Notes under the pieces: generated by a model
What the model was told of the DNA's origin: nothing
Databases searched by the model: none
Seen by the model: only the letters and a program-made list of their open reading frames with translations
Translations under genes and position numbers: made by a program
Part shown: positions 10,301 through 22,400 of the stretch, one piece after another
How the letters are laid out: each line of letters starts with the position of its first letter
Position numbering within the stretch: position 1 is the first letter of the stretch
DNA from: Parietichytrium sp. I65-24A
Taxonomy: Eukaryota > Sar > Bigyra > Thraustochytrida > Thraustochytriidae
Direction of reading: 5' to 3'
DNA length: 64,000 nucleotides
Assembly: GCA_012862575.1 (NCBI GenBank)
Contig: BLSF01000009.1
Coordinates: forward strand, 1 to 64,000

Positions 10301-11262
10301 TTGGCAGTCTCTAACCGCTGCTGCATAAACCCTTGCTTTTCTACAACACCACCAGCTTCCTCTGCATCCAAGGGCATTTCCAAGTCCACAAGTCCGTCCT
10401 CCGATGGGCGGGGTTCGTTATTCTTATCTTCGTCCCCGTCTTCACCATCCTGCTGCGGGTGCGGCTCTGGCTGTTGCTGCAGCGGAGAGAGTGGTTCTGA
10501 GGCCGAATCATTCTCTTGTGAAGTGCCTTGGTCCCTGGCCAGCGTGGATGAGGGAAAGCGCGAGCTGCTCTTGAGAAAGTCGTCTTCATGAACAATCGCG
10601 ACGCCGATATCTCGCTGCCGAGCCTCTCGCGCCGCGGCCTGCCTGGACTCCTCCTTCCTCCGCAACTTTGCGGCGATGCCTCTGGTGTACTCGCCAAATA
10701 TTTTGGCGAAAATGACGAAGCTCAGGTGGAGCACCAGCACCAGTACCAGCGAGGAGATGTTACTCGCCACGCTGTCAACGCTGTTCACCAGGTCAATCAG
10801 TGTCTGTTCCGTGTCGCCGTTCATCACCTCGATGAAGGCTTTCCAGTAACCCACAACCTCCACGAGCCCATACTGCGGCAAGATCGCCCACATCACGGAC
10901 GTGATGATCAGCATCAGCTGCTGCGGCAGAGCCCGTCTCCGCCGCTGTCTGCGCGCGCACAGCGCCCTTACTAGGATCCGTTGCGAGAACACCACCGCAA
11001 CAAACAGGAACATGGCCAGAGACACAGTCACCAGCGTACCCACCAATCCCAGCATCGTCACCGCGCCGCGAGCTTCTGTATCATAATTGCCGCCGCTGAG
11101 AGATACTACGGCCACCTCTAGCGCCAGTGCGCCGGCCCATGCCGCCGCCAACGCCGCGCAGCACCACCGAAGAGCCGAGTTGCCCAGCACCTCCAGCTTT
11201 GTGCGCGGCAGACGGATCTCCACCAGCTCTCGATCGCCCCCCGACGACGCGCGGCGACGCAT
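7344..11262 (-). CDS. multi-pass membrane class 3 lipase (diacylglycerol-lipase-like), one intron
   Basis: Exon 1 is 11262-8218 and exon 2 is 8138-7344, joined in phase 0, giving 1279 residues. The N-terminal half has several hydrophobic segments (for example about residues 31-52, 68-92, 116-135, 165-188 and more from 330 to 570) broken by a charged Gln/Glu/Asp-rich loop. The C-terminal half is a lipase_3 alpha/beta-hydrolase: strand VVAFRGT, nucleophile elbow CTGHSLGGG (Ser 929), then DIIPKTPP with the likely Asp and GYFHVG with the likely His. Splicing continues this as HVGLELLLDLRGNLL, a normal lipase_3 continuation, which supports the intron. Membrane-anchored lipases of this layout release fatty acid from diacylglycerol; the substrate here is inferred. 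The tail (about 1090-1279) is acidic, Ser-rich and probably disordered. An upstream GTG continues the frame, but the first ATG is at 11262. Confidence 0.88.
8139..8217 (-). other. intron of lipase gene (79 nt)
   Basis: The minus-strand donor GTAAGT begins at 8217, directly after ...HVGL, and the acceptor ...ACGAGTAG ends at 8139. Both flanking frames are in phase 0 and join into conserved lipase sequence. Unspliced RNA would add 15 residues and stop, losing the 264-residue tail. Confidence 0.85.
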
Positions 11263-11366
11263 ATCTCCACACTCCACACTCCACACTCCCTCTCCCGAAG
11301 AGGCTGTCGCGCCGCAACCTCCCCTTTGGCCGCTCAGATTTCACTCACTTCCAATACTCAACTCTT

Positions 11367-11414
11367 GCTCTCGTTCTTGCTCTTGCTCTTGCTCTCGTTC
11401 TTGCTCTTGGTCTT
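11367..11414 (-). repeat. 24-bp direct repeat in lipase 5' region
   Basis: Two adjacent 24-bp copies (11367-11390 and 11391-11414, one mismatch) are built from CTCTTG/CTCGTTCTTG motifs on the plus strand. On the lipase sense strand they read as CAAGAG/CAAGAACGAG, a purine- and A-rich leader about 105-152 nt upstream of the start codon. Confidence 0.8.
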
Positions 11415-11800
11415 GAGCCACCCAACTCTTCTTGTGTGCACCAACCAACCTCACCAACCTCTCCGCTGCAACAGGGTCGCGGTGGGTGCGTACACGCGCA
11501 GCTGCGGGACCCCACAGCTGGCACGAGCAAAGGGTACTCGCAAACACTCGTTAAGGAAAAAAGTAGTGGTCAGTAAGAGCCCCACCACTCACAGGCTGTG
11601 AGTGCATGTGTACTCGCAGTACCCACAGTCACCGACTACTGCCTAAGGTAGGAGTTGGAGATTGAGGAAACTGAGGAACGCAAGAAGGTGCTAAAGATGA
11701 AGTTAGGCGTTCGGATAGTAGTTGCGTTTACATTTTGGGCAGCAGTGAATACAATACCATGTGATACATGTGATAGTGAACCATTGAAGGAATGATGAAT

Positions 11801-11834
11801 TACTCGAGTACTCGAGTACTCGAGTACCGGTACT
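11801..11834. repeat. palindromic TACTCGAG array ending in GTACCGGTAC
   Basis: Three TACTCGAG units run directly into the 10-bp perfect palindrome GTACCGGTAC (11824-11833). The array is itself nearly self-complementary and is flanked by two TGAACCATTGA direct repeats. It is non-coding. Confidence 0.75.
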
Positions 11835-13133
11835 GAACCATTGATGATCCTTGAAAAGGTTTTGGTTCGATGATATGCCCGTGCTCGGCTTTGCAATGCT
11901 TCGCCTGCGTTCGCATCTCGATATGGGAATAGCTGCAGATGAGTCAACCCGCTCTTTGAAGCTGGGTGATGCACCAGCTGAACACCGGTTCGTGGGCGTG
12001 AGGCATCTCTGTGACTCGTTCACAAAGCTTGCGGGTTTGAAAGCGTCAGATTGGAGGTTGGAGGAAAGCAAATGTGTGGAGGACTTGATTGGTACACATA
12101 CTGTGAATGTGAGACAGTCTTCGCATCAATATTGCCAGTCCCTCAACCTGATTCTACTCTTTATGAACCCTGATGCTGTATTACGAATCAATCAAACCGA
12201 CGCTTTCCGCACCCCCGAAAATTTAAAAGACTGGCTTTTGAATTTCAGTGGTCAAAATTCTGACTCGACAGCTGTAAAGTCAAGCAGCACATTTTCCTCT
12301 CGTAAAATATTACGTACTCTTGCTGCTTCGCATATTTTGTATTTCGTATTCTATCCTATCGCCTTCCAGGGTTTTTTTGTCTCTTGCCCACAAGAATGAC
12401 TGTGAGAACCGATATTCACTGTCGCTCAATGATTGCTGCTTTCAAATAATTTAATCGAAGATCACAGCAAATCATCTCAAAATGGGTCATGACAGCCTCG
12501 AACTACGCAGCTCGCCGAGAAATAGCTTGCAAAGCTTGGCGGGTTTGGTGCGTGTCAAAGCGTCACAGACTTTATGGAAACGGACGTCTCGTAGCGCTGG
12601 CATACAACAACGATTCTCTCGTACTAGTACTGCCATGAGGTTTTTCAGTACTGCCTCGTCGACTCCAAATATCTCCAAATTATCGTTCTCGTTGCTACTA
12701 GTCCACAGTCAATGAGGGCAAGAAAAATCGAACTGAATTCTGCAGAAATATCCATGTGCTAATATAGTCAACGTAGCATGGTCAAGTATCTGATACTAAT
12801 ATCACTGCTGTGTGAAATTATTGTATAGACATCGCCTGGCCGAGCCTCGCTTCTTTTCCAACGGTCACATTTCATGCATGAAGTACATGGATTATGAACA
12901 ACGCTGCTCTGCAATGAATGCAAAGAGCTACAGTAGAGCAAGACCACAACGACAACAACAAGAAACGACTCAGGAGGAAAAGATGTGCCAAATATAAATG
13001 AAGTAATGAACCGCTCATAGCGGCACTTTCAATGTGTCAGTGAGTCACAGACACTTCCAGCCAACACGCATCTGAAGTGCATCTGCTGCGTGGCACTGGA
13101 GGGCCAGATGAGACAACTCACATCACGTCCATA

Positions 13134-13186
13134 TACAGAGTACGGGTAATGAGTACAGAATGTACAGAGTACGGAGTACAGTACTC
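13134..13186. repeat. GTAC-rich imperfect repeat
   Basis: ACAGAGTACGG occurs twice about 28 bp apart within a stretch containing several further AGTAC/GTACA units. It lies about 420 bp upstream of the DUF2254-like gene. It resembles other GTAC-rich patches in the non-coding parts of the window. Confidence 0.5.
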
Positions 13187-13602
13187 ATTCGCAGAGCACA
13201 AACAGTCTCTTAGCAGCACCCGAAATCCATGCGGGAGCGTATGGCTCCGCCCCAGGTCTACCCAAGCGGTAAAAGTAGAGAGCACTGACAGTGGTAAAAG
13301 TAAAAGCTGACCGCTGTCCGTTTCGATAAGGACACACACAGTGGCGCAGTGGCACAGGAAGCGCGAGGCGACCTGTTTGTAAACGACTGAGCAACTCAGC
13401 AAAGCGATTGTTTTGCGTGCGGACTTCGAGTTGGCCTTGGAAGTCGCGCGGCAAACGGGAGGATCGCCACGGAGCCGAGGAGTCAAGGAGCCTGCAAGTT
13501 TCACAAAGTCACAGAGTTGCGGAGAGCAGCTGGCTTGTTTGAAGGCGGTTGGCAGGGACAGTTGTGGTGGGTGGGTGCTGGTGATGCACGAAAGTTGACG
13601 AG

Positions 13603-16323
13603 ATGCTGAAATCTTCGCGAGTCAACCCGGATGGGCCGAATCAGAGGCGGACTGTCACAGGCTCAAGTCGATCAAGCTTGCAACAGAATGCCGGGGCACA
13701 GGCGTCACCGTCCAGTCCGAACCTCACGTGTCGCAGCGATCAGACAGACAGCATGACGTCTTTTCAGAAGAGGAATTTGATGATACAAAAGACCACGGAG
13801 GATCTGTTGCAGCATTCCAAGGTCATCAAGACGAGCAGCGCTTCCGCAGTCTCTCCTCGGGATAGCAAGAAAGAACCCCCAAGAGTTTACCGGCAAGGCA
13901 CGCTACGAAAGTCCGTTCGGCTCTCCAAAATGAATTTGAGGGAGTACAGCGAGAAGGTTCAGTCGAAGGAGGAAGCGTCATCGCAAAAATTTGCTCAAGT
14001 GGGGAGCCTAAAGATCCTTTTCATCTTTTTTCTCTCATTCATCGTGTTTTCGATTATCAGCATGTATACAGGATTCAATCTCAACATATTGGGAGGTCCG
14101 GTCTGGAAGCGTTTAAATCTGCCTGAAGAGGAGCTGAAAGAAAGGATCTTTCTGGATGAGGTCTCCGCGATGCAACTGCTGAGGAATTTCTTGTTCACTG
14201 AGCCTGACGGCGCACGGGGAGCCGTCAACGACCTCACTAAAATCAACTGCGTCGTGTATTCAATCATGGTTCAAGTGACGACAATCTTGATTCAGGTAGG
14301 AGCCAAAGAGTTCTCCACCAACGCCATTTCGCTGTTTATTAGAGATCCTGTATTGAGAGCCATTCTCCTTTTTTACACGCTGACCATGGCGTACATGATT
14401 GTGCTCACACTGGCTACCAGCGACACGTATATTCCGCGCGGGGAGATCCTTCTTGGAGCCCTGTTCACCCTCATCTGTGTGCTTGCACTCATCCCCTACT
14501 TTATCTACCTTTCTCGTATGTTAAACCCTCTCAAGCTCGTGCGAAAGGTCGCAGAGAGCGGCTTGAAGGCAATAAGCTACGACAATTCCAAGACGAGCGC
14601 AAACGGGGAAGAGAAGCAGCAAAGGCGAATTTTGGACAAGGAGAGACATCAAGCGATATGGGCCGTCGAGAATATCGCGCAGTTTTGCATCAATAGTATG
14701 CAAAATCAACGCTCGACGGTAGCTTTCACCTGCATTGAGGTGCTGAGCCATTTTGTTATTGGCTACGGAACGTGCAAGGATCTTCTCAACGAAGGCTTTT
14801 TCCACATTGCTGACGAAATGCGGGACACTCCTGATTTCTTTTCCCTCACGGACGAGAGTATCGGGGATCTCGAGCAACGCAGGTGTTGGCTGGAGTTCAA
14901 GGTGCTCCGACAGTACCTCAAGGTGTTTCGTGAGTCGTTGGATGGTATGAAGGATGTCACCTACGTACTGGCTGTGAACACTCGCAAGATTGCAGAGTCA
15001 TGTGCTCGCCGGCATGACTATCACGCATTTGAGTACTGCATTCGATTCTTCAATACCTACATTCGGTTGGCGATTCAAAAGGGTGACTCCAGCACTGTCA
15101 ACAGCATCTTAAATCAGTACCGCCTTATCTGCTCGTGCGTGCTGACCCACGATGAAGAGCTAGTGAACTTGGTGCACAAGCGGAAAGACATGGCTATTCA
15201 AAGTGGAAAGCAATTCTTTCAAGTGGACGACCTCATCCAGATTACCGGCAACTATGTTGTGGAAGAGGCTCGAGATATCATTATTGCCATGGAGAAGAAA
15301 ATAATCTCAATTGCGCAATACCTGGTCTACTACAACAGCGTCTGTATCGGTAACAACATACACACGGTGTCAGAAACGATCGCACATGAACTCGGGCTCA
15401 TGTGCCAGGTGTCTTTCACAAAGGCTAGAGAGTGCCACCAAGAGCTGCTGCTGACTTTTCTCATGCTGCACGAAGCGTCCCAGGAACACGGGCTGCACGG
15501 AATCACATGGGGTATTCGGCTTGCCCACATCAAGCTAGCCACATTTTACGAAGCGAACGGGGGACACGAATATTTTGTGTGCATTCAGCGTACTTTTTCA
15601 GACTGTACGAAGGAAGAAATGGTGCGCGCTTGGAGGAGGCTCGAGAGAGTGAATGATCGCGAATTTTGGGAAATCAACGATCGTGGCACAAACATAGAGT
15701 TCCTCTCCCAGGAACTCAAGCGCAAGCTCCCCATCTTCTTCTACGGTCTTGGAATATCGATGGAAGATTTGCATGCAAAACCATACCTTTTTGGTGAGGA
15801 CACCTTTGCAACGATTGATGAAGAAGGGTGTCCTTCCGAGTGCGATGAAAGCACCAATGAATCTGCGAGGCGTCAATCCGTGGGAGATGCCGGAGACGCG
15901 TGCACATCTGATGGGCAGCCAGAAGGGTACCGACGCGCGAGTGGGATCTCGTACGGGCGTTCGGCCAAACATGAGCAACAGACCTGGGTCACGCCTGGCG
16001 CAGGAAAGAAGGAAGACTTTTTAACAGCTGAAGCAGACTTTCACACAAATGAAGATGGCCCGGTTGTTGTATTGGCGGGGCGACGAAAACAGCGTCGATC
16101 ATCCATCCAGGACCTCATCATGGAAGGCAAGTCGCCTTATGTCGGGTCAGCCGCGGTTCGAGCGGCAGTGGAGTCCCTCACTCAATTTCGAAATGGTCCT
16201 GATCAGGCGGATTCCGACCAGGCGCCAGAGGTCTTGGGAGCTTCGACACCCCTGAATCCTGAACCTACTGGCCTTCCAGCTTTGCCAGAGCACCCGAGTC
16301 GACTGAGCAATAGTAGTTCTTAG
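13603..16323 (+). CDS. DUF2254-like membrane protein
   Basis: This encodes 906 residues. A Ser-rich basic N-terminus (1-130) is followed by four hydrophobic segments: about residues 134-155, 205-230, 245-268 and 275-305. The second to fourth resemble the bacterial DUF2254 core, where a VxSIxxxxxT...xFxxxxIxxFIRDxxLRxxL arrangement is followed by a short loop and another membrane helix; here it reads ...GAKEFSTNAISLFIRDPVLR. A long soluble helical region follows (about 310-740) with no recognised motif, then a disordered, charged and Pro-rich tail. Function is unknown in bacteria as well, so I assign none. No intron is evident. The ATG at 13603 is the first in frame. It is convergent with the calpain-like gene 152 bp away. 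The family call rests on my reading of the membrane core and needs a profile search. Confidence 0.65.
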   Translation: MLKSSRVNPDGPNQRRTVTGSSRSSLQQNAGAQASPSSPNLTCRSDQTDSMTSFQKRNLMIQKTTEDLLQHSKVIKTSSASAVSPRDSKKEPPRVYRQGTLRKSVRLSKMNLREYSEKVQSKEEASSQKFAQVGSLKILFIFFLSFIVFSIISMYTGFNLNILGGPVWKRLNLPEEELKERIFLDEVSAMQLLRNFLFTEPDGARGAVNDLTKINCVVYSIMVQVTTILIQVGAKEFSTNAISLFIRDPVLRAILLFYTLTMAYMIVLTLATSDTYIPRGEILLGALFTLICVLALIPYFIYLSRMLNPLKLVRKVAESGLKAISYDNSKTSANGEEKQQRRILDKERHQAIWAVENIAQFCINSMQNQRSTVAFTCIEVLSHFVIGYGTCKDLLNEGFFHIADEMRDTPDFFSLTDESIGDLEQRRCWLEFKVLRQYLKVFRESLDGMKDVTYVLAVNTRKIAESCARRHDYHAFEYCIRFFNTYIRLAIQKGDSSTVNSILNQYRLICSCVLTHDEELVNLVHKRKDMAIQSGKQFFQVDDLIQITGNYVVEEARDIIIAMEKKIISIAQYLVYYNSVCIGNNIHTVSETIAHELGLMCQVSFTKARECHQELLLTFLMLHEASQEHGLHGITWGIRLAHIKLATFYEANGGHEYFVCIQRTFSDCTKEEMVRAWRRLERVNDREFWEINDRGTNIEFLSQELKRKLPIFFYGLGISMEDLHAKPYLFGEDTFATIDEEGCPSECDESTNESARRQSVGDAGDACTSDGQPEGYRRASGISYGRSAKHEQQTWVTPGAGKKEDFLTAEADFHTNEDGPVVVLAGRRKQRRSSIQDLIMEGKSPYVGSAAVRAAVESLTQFRNGPDQADSDQAPEVLGASTPLNPEPTGLPALPEHPSRLSNSSS

Positions 16324-16475
16324 TTTGCGACGCTTCTAGGTCCTTCGTTTTGGACTTGCAAAAGCTGATCTCTCGTCTTTCGATGGCGATTGCAAACACA
16401 GCTTTGGGAGACGCGTCTCTATTCGAAGGTTGAAACCAAGTTGTAACTATAATATTCTTCAATGTTCAATGTTGT

Positions 16476-19400
16476 TCATTCTATTACAATTGATTTTCGT
16501 GCCTGCCGAAGTGCGTCCACCACGCACTCTTCGTGCACAATTCCAATTCGCGATCGCTTCATTACCCCGGAGAATCGATCAGCAACTGCACAGAGCGGTC
16601 CACCACAAAAATCACACTTGGGAGAGATCATTTCTCTGTATGATTGAAGACAGAAAGTGTGCAAGGGGGGCAGGTTCTGCAGCATTCTCTCCACCTCACC
16701 ATTTTCAATCTGCTCTGTTCCCGGGACTAGGGCGGAATTCTTAGACTCATCCGGAACATATACGGCGAGGTCTCCTAAAATGGCCAAAAGGCAAACAGCG
16801 CATGCAGGAGCCTGCTCTAGCGAGCTCCTAAAGCTGCAAGAGTCGCACATCCCATCGAAGTCAATTACACACGTGAGCTCCTCGTAATCCGGCCTTTCGA
16901 GAAGGAAATTTTCAAGCCCCACAGTGACACGACTCAGGAGCGACAAGAGCTCCTCATCCTCCCCTGCGTCCTCGCCGTCGAAGTATTTGCGCAAATGCTC
17001 AGGAATGAGGGATGGAGGACCAGATACTGAGCATTTTCCGCAGGGACGACCGTGACTCTCCTTCCAGCACTCTTTGCACATTGTACAAGGGTTAAGTGAA
17101 GGGTATGCGATCATGTAAAGGTCTGCGAGACGCACTGAGCACACTTGGCATTCGGACGTAGACCCTCTTGGAAATTGCAGCAAGCTATCAGATTCAAGGG
17201 GCCAGATTTGAGTAGCAAGCTCCTTTGAAACTTCCAAGGTTGCGGGCAGCTTGATCACGCGTGGTTCATTTGGTCCGAAGGAGTACAGGCGCAGGAGCCC
17301 CCGGCCAGCGAGTCCCGGAGCCCAGCACTGTGCTTGAAGATTGTATTCCATAGCCTGTTCTTGGTCGTTTCGTTGCACGAGTGCAAGCTGACTCCCCTCT
17401 CCCGCGAGAGCAATGTTCGCTTGCAACTCCGTGCTCAGTATTTGACCGCTGGAATGCCCGACAATTAACTGTATTTCTTGCATGTGCCTAGGAGCCGAAA
17501 ATTCTGCGAGGAGCACGTTAGAGTCACTGGTGATTCCAAACTTTGGGTTCCCAATATTGTATGGCTCGCGAACCCCACCAGCTGTGAATCCCCAAAACAA
17601 GCTGGCCTCTTCTCCCGGGGCGGGCTCTTGTTGCCACAAGAGATCTAGTGTCGTCTGAATACAAGTCACATCTTGCTTGAGTCGAAGTGTATAGGCCAGG
17701 CGAGAGAAGACCTCAAAGAACTCTGATGCCGACACCCAAAATGTACCGTCATCGATCGGGTCGTAGTCGGGTACTAAAGCCTTGACTTGCTCTGTCCAGG
17801 CCACGGACTGATCCCTCCAACACCCTTGCCATTCGAGAGGAAGAGGAATATTTCCTTGAGCATGGACCATGGCGGACAAACGAAGCTTGATTATCAACTC
17901 ACGCTTCTCTATCGTCTGAAACACCTCTTTTGGCTTTTGGGCATCAGTCTCTGCAGGCGCGAGACTTTTGATGTGGCTAATTTTAGTATTTCTATTTGCG
18001 ACAGGTGACTGCGATTTCCTTTGTTTCGGGCTAACCTTTGTCCTCCGCTTCTTTGGTGATTTAGATTTACGTGGAGAAGAGCTTTCTGAGCTAACCGACT
18101 TGATTTTCTCGCTCGATTCCACTTTAATCGTTTCATTCCAGGCCACACGCTGCGCGCGAAGGACTTGAGCGAATATTCCATCGCCACTAGCAATCCAGAA
18201 ACAGCGGCTAGCAATGGGGCAAAATTTGGTGGGATTTTCGCAGCTCTCCAGCAACATTTCCAGCAATTCAGAACTTCCGTCCTTTGGGTCGCTCGGCATG
18301 GACTCATCGCCTTTTGGAAAAAGCCTCGGAGAGTTATATCCCACTCGATTTCTCAGGGCCACCCCGGAGTCCATTGGGACGTTAAACGTTGGATTGGGGT
18401 CTTTTGAAAGTTCCAGAGCCGGATGCAAGGTGTCGATATTCTCTTGCGTTGTCGCAAGAAAACCTTTCAGATGAAAAATGCCGCCAAGCGAACCTAATAA
18501 CAGCGTATGCGGTAGCTGAGGAATAAGCATGTGTTTCAACGCAGATCGATATGATCCAAATAGTTTTGCAATTGCCTTCTCTATCAGGAGCACCCACAGC
18601 CCGACCTTGTCGATGGGATAGGACGAAAATAAGGGCACCTGATCTCCACTCTCAGGCTGCAAAGCACATGGAAAGGCGTCGTCGACGAGAACAAGTCTGA
18701 CTTCGCCTTCGTGGAAAAGCCGCACACCATAGATCCCTTGAGACGCGAAGCGAATATCTATTACAGAGCTCATACGACAGTCGTCTTCGCGTGCAAAATC
18801 AATCAAGGCCAAGTGGAGATTGAGGAGAGGCAATGCGAGGGCGCGAGGCATAGCCCGCTGAAAGTTTGAAATCTCCCCAAAATCTATTTCCTCCGGAAAT
18901 ACAACATAATCATTCTGCGGCTTACTTTTCTTTTGCTGTGGGCCAATTTTGGCTGCACGCGTCCAGGTGATTTGAGTAGCTGCGTCAATGTCCAAGTCAT
19001 CGAGTCCAAGAGCGGACTCGTCAGATCCGAATATGGACGACGGCTGGGCAAGAAACGACGGATCTTCGAACCGTTCGTCAATCTCCTTTAAATAATCCGC
19101 CAACTCCTCCAAGACAACTGTTTCAGTTCGGTCCCAACGCATCTTGTATTTCTCGGGAGGTTGAAATGGCGAGCGACGCACGTGCATGAGTCTGCGGGCC
19201 TTTGCGCGCCTGGCCATCTCTATGTTGTGCAAGTCGGCCCTCTCTTTCTCCTCTCGCTCAGCTTTGGCTCGAGCCTGCAACATTTTAATAGCTTCTTGTT
19301 CACGCTCCATGACCTCTAAAGAAACCCCGGATTTGAGTTCAACGAGGCGTGCCTCTAATTCGCCGACCCGACTCTCAAGCTCTTTCTCAATGAGTTTCTC

Positions 19401-22400
19401 TCTCTTACCAAGAAGCGCCTGGTTTCGTTTTGCGTTGGCGATTCTCTTCTCTTCGTGCGCGGCCTTTGCTTCCTCTATCTGTTCCTCCAAAAGCATAACA
19501 TCCTCAGCTATTGCACTCTTGTGTCGTTGCATAATTACGTTCGCCATGCTGCGCCTAACCGCGGACTGGATTTGCGTGGCTCGCCTCGCAAGTCGTGACT
19601 CTTCTCTTGCTCTTTCTTCCTGCAGAATTTTCAATGCCTTCGCTTCTGCGTCTAGACCTGCATACTTGACTTCGTCCTCCGTCTCGTATCGAATCGTAAA
19701 CTCCTGAGAGCGCTCATTCGAGTCAGGGTGTACGCCGACGTATTGCCATCGGTACTGTCCTTCAACCACGGGTTGTGGCAGCGCAACTGACCCACACAAA
19801 CACTCCATACGCTTCTCGGTCACATAGCACCACGACACAATTTGCTCTGTACATTCATGATGCTCTTGGCTCGCTGAGCGGAGCAGTACAAGCTCTATGC
19901 GATCCCACGGAGTCCAAAGCGCTTTGTCAACCACTTCAAACTGGCACACGGCGCGATAATCGTATGACGTTGAAGCAGACACAGTGTTTTTCACTAGAGC
20001 TTGCATTTTTAAGACTAAAGTGGCTGCTTCGCCGTACGGTTTTTTCATGAATACGACCGGCCGCACAGATGCACAAGCCGATGTGGAGCTGATAATCCCC
20101 AACGATTTCTGCACAAACCGACACTCGAACAAACCCCCTTTGATTAGCTTGCAATGATACGGATCGAATGCTACCCGGCAGTTTTCAACCATACCTTCGT
20201 TTACATACAAGCACATGCCTTCAACAAAAGTCGTATCGTGAGGGCTTGAAACTGGGTAAAGTCCTATAAAGTCGCCTCGCACAACGGGATCTTTTCGGAT
20301 CACAGAGTCCCTGTAAGCATCGCTCACGCTGGACAAGGTGCATATGATAGAGTCGTCAACAGTTTGCCCATCGAGAATTCGGCCAAGGCAAAGAGCGGGA
20401 GACACCAGTTTAAACGGAGGGCTTTTCCCCCAAGATATGAGCTCGCTCGTCAACGCCCTCCGTCCGCGCGGGTGTGGGTCCTGAGTGAAGTGCCGAAGCT
20501 CGTACCAGCCACTATGCAGCACCTCTCCCTCGCAAAAGTATACGGGGGCCCAACCTTCACGCTGGCAAATTACTCTGGCGCGATTTGGAGGTAGATTTGG
20601 AGTACCCTGGCATTGCCAAACCATCTGCGAGGGAAACACAAATCGTAAGAAGGAGAATGGTTTCCAACTCACTTGTGATGATTCGCCCCCAGAAGCAAAC
20701 TCAGCTACACCGGCCACGGCAGAGGCAGTCTCCTCCGGCTGAAAGTTGAAATCTACTTGATACTTGCCCTCAACGTGTGCAGTACTCGAAGCGACGACGA
20801 CTCCACGGACCCATACACAGGAGCAATCATCTCGCGAGCAGCAGTCACACAGCTCTAGTTCCTCAGGGTTCAGTTTGACCATCACGACGTCCCCAATCGT
20901 GTAATCTAGCTTTTCGTGGGAGAGCATTCCGAAAGCACTGTCTCGAAAATTGATGTACTCCATATGCCCGTCAGCGAAAAGCACTAAACGCTCGTGAGTT
21001 TTTGGGAAGCTTTTAAAGAGGCACTTTTTGCGTTCAAGAACCGCTCGGTGTATCACTTGGTGCTGATGGTGTTTCACGAGACCAACAGGCGCTTCGCAGT
21101 CAAACAACCCAATCCAGTCGCTTGATTTCCACTGAAAGGGCTCCTGGCTAGACGTGTAGTTGAAACAAAACGATCGTGGAGCATCGTCAGACACGTGCAA
21201 AGGGACGTCGGGAAATGCCACAGCCGCTTTTCCAGTAAAGAATCTGGCACTATTTGCCTCTGCAGAGTGCAGATTTGAATCAGTTGCATACGACAGCCAA
21301 ATCGATTCGTACGATTCCGGATCAGCTTCGCAGGCCTCAAAACAAAAAACCAGTCCTCGCACATCGATGTCTTGCTTACTCAGACTCTGTCGTATAGTCG
21401 GTTCCTCCGATCCGTGCGAGGCGAATAGGAGGAAATCTTCAGCTTGGCAAACGTTTCTGTCCGTCACAGACGGCCATGAAAGGCAGCTACTCTCGCTCGA
21501 AAAGAGCCCCTGTGAGAACGTTACAATTAGACCCAACGTACGGCTACGACACAAGAACTCGTGGTATTCGATATCGCTGGACATCCTCGCCAGCCAGGGA
21601 GCGGCTATTCGAGAAAATGTTGCCCACCTCTTCAGTTCGAGAACTGACACACTGGAATCGAGAGGGCGATCCCAAAATGAAAAGACGCCAGCTGCAAATT
21701 GCTCGATTTTAGCTTCGTGCTCCACACTGCCTGGGTAGAGCGTGTCAGCTTCTTCGTACGAGCACTCCAATGCCCGCAGCAACAGAATGAGCATAACCAC
21801 AAGTTCCTCAAATCTGATAGTGAGGAGAGGGTCGATAGCCTCTCCCGTATCACTAGGGATGCAGAGCCCAACGATCACATCTAACTTTTCCACTACCGTC
21901 CCGTCACACAATATGACAAGGCAAAGCATCACATTCAACGCGTCGATGCTGTCACGGCCGTCAAATGGATTGATGGCCGTTGACCTCGACCCAAACCTCG
22001 TATACATTCTGTTCAGCCTCGACGGCCCTGACTGCCCCTCAAAGAAAAACTGTTCCCGGTAGTCCCTATACATCCTAAATCGACCAACCTGCAGCCTCAC
22101 AGTCCATTTGCGCACCGCAGCCTCGATCTTGACCGCCGCTTTCTCTCTTTCGACCTCCTCTTTCGTGAGAATTCTCTCCACCGCTTCCTCTTCCACCTTC
22201 ATTTCTTCCTCCTCCTCGTCGTCGTCGTCATCATCACATTGGTCCTCCTCGCCGCCTTTCGCTGATTTCAAATTCCGCATGCCATGCTTACTATTCGCCT
22301 TTTCCTGCTGTCTTTTTAGCTCTGCTTGCGCCGGTCCTTTTTCCTCTCCTTCTCGCCAAGTGGCCATGAGCACCCCAAACTCCTCGGGCGTGAGAGCCCC

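Larger units (their letters stand above)
11263..13602. other. divergent intergenic region (2.3 kb)
   Basis: This is the shared 5' region of the lipase (-) and DUF2254-like (+) genes. It contains a 24-bp CT-rich direct repeat, a TACTCGAG array with TACCGGTA at 11825-11832, and a GTAC-rich stretch near 13134-13186. TGAACCATTGA occurs as a direct repeat at 11777-11787 and 11834-11844, flanking the TACTCGAG array. A 182-codon frame at 11851-12399 has no ATG at its 5' end and no recognisable motif, so I do not call it. Confidence 0.6.

Noticed and set aside
11851-12399. 182-codon plus-strand frame between lipase and DUF2254-like genes
   Set aside because: Starts with TTG, no homology or motif recognised, composition like surrounding non-coding DNA, and it begins inside a repeat-flanked region.
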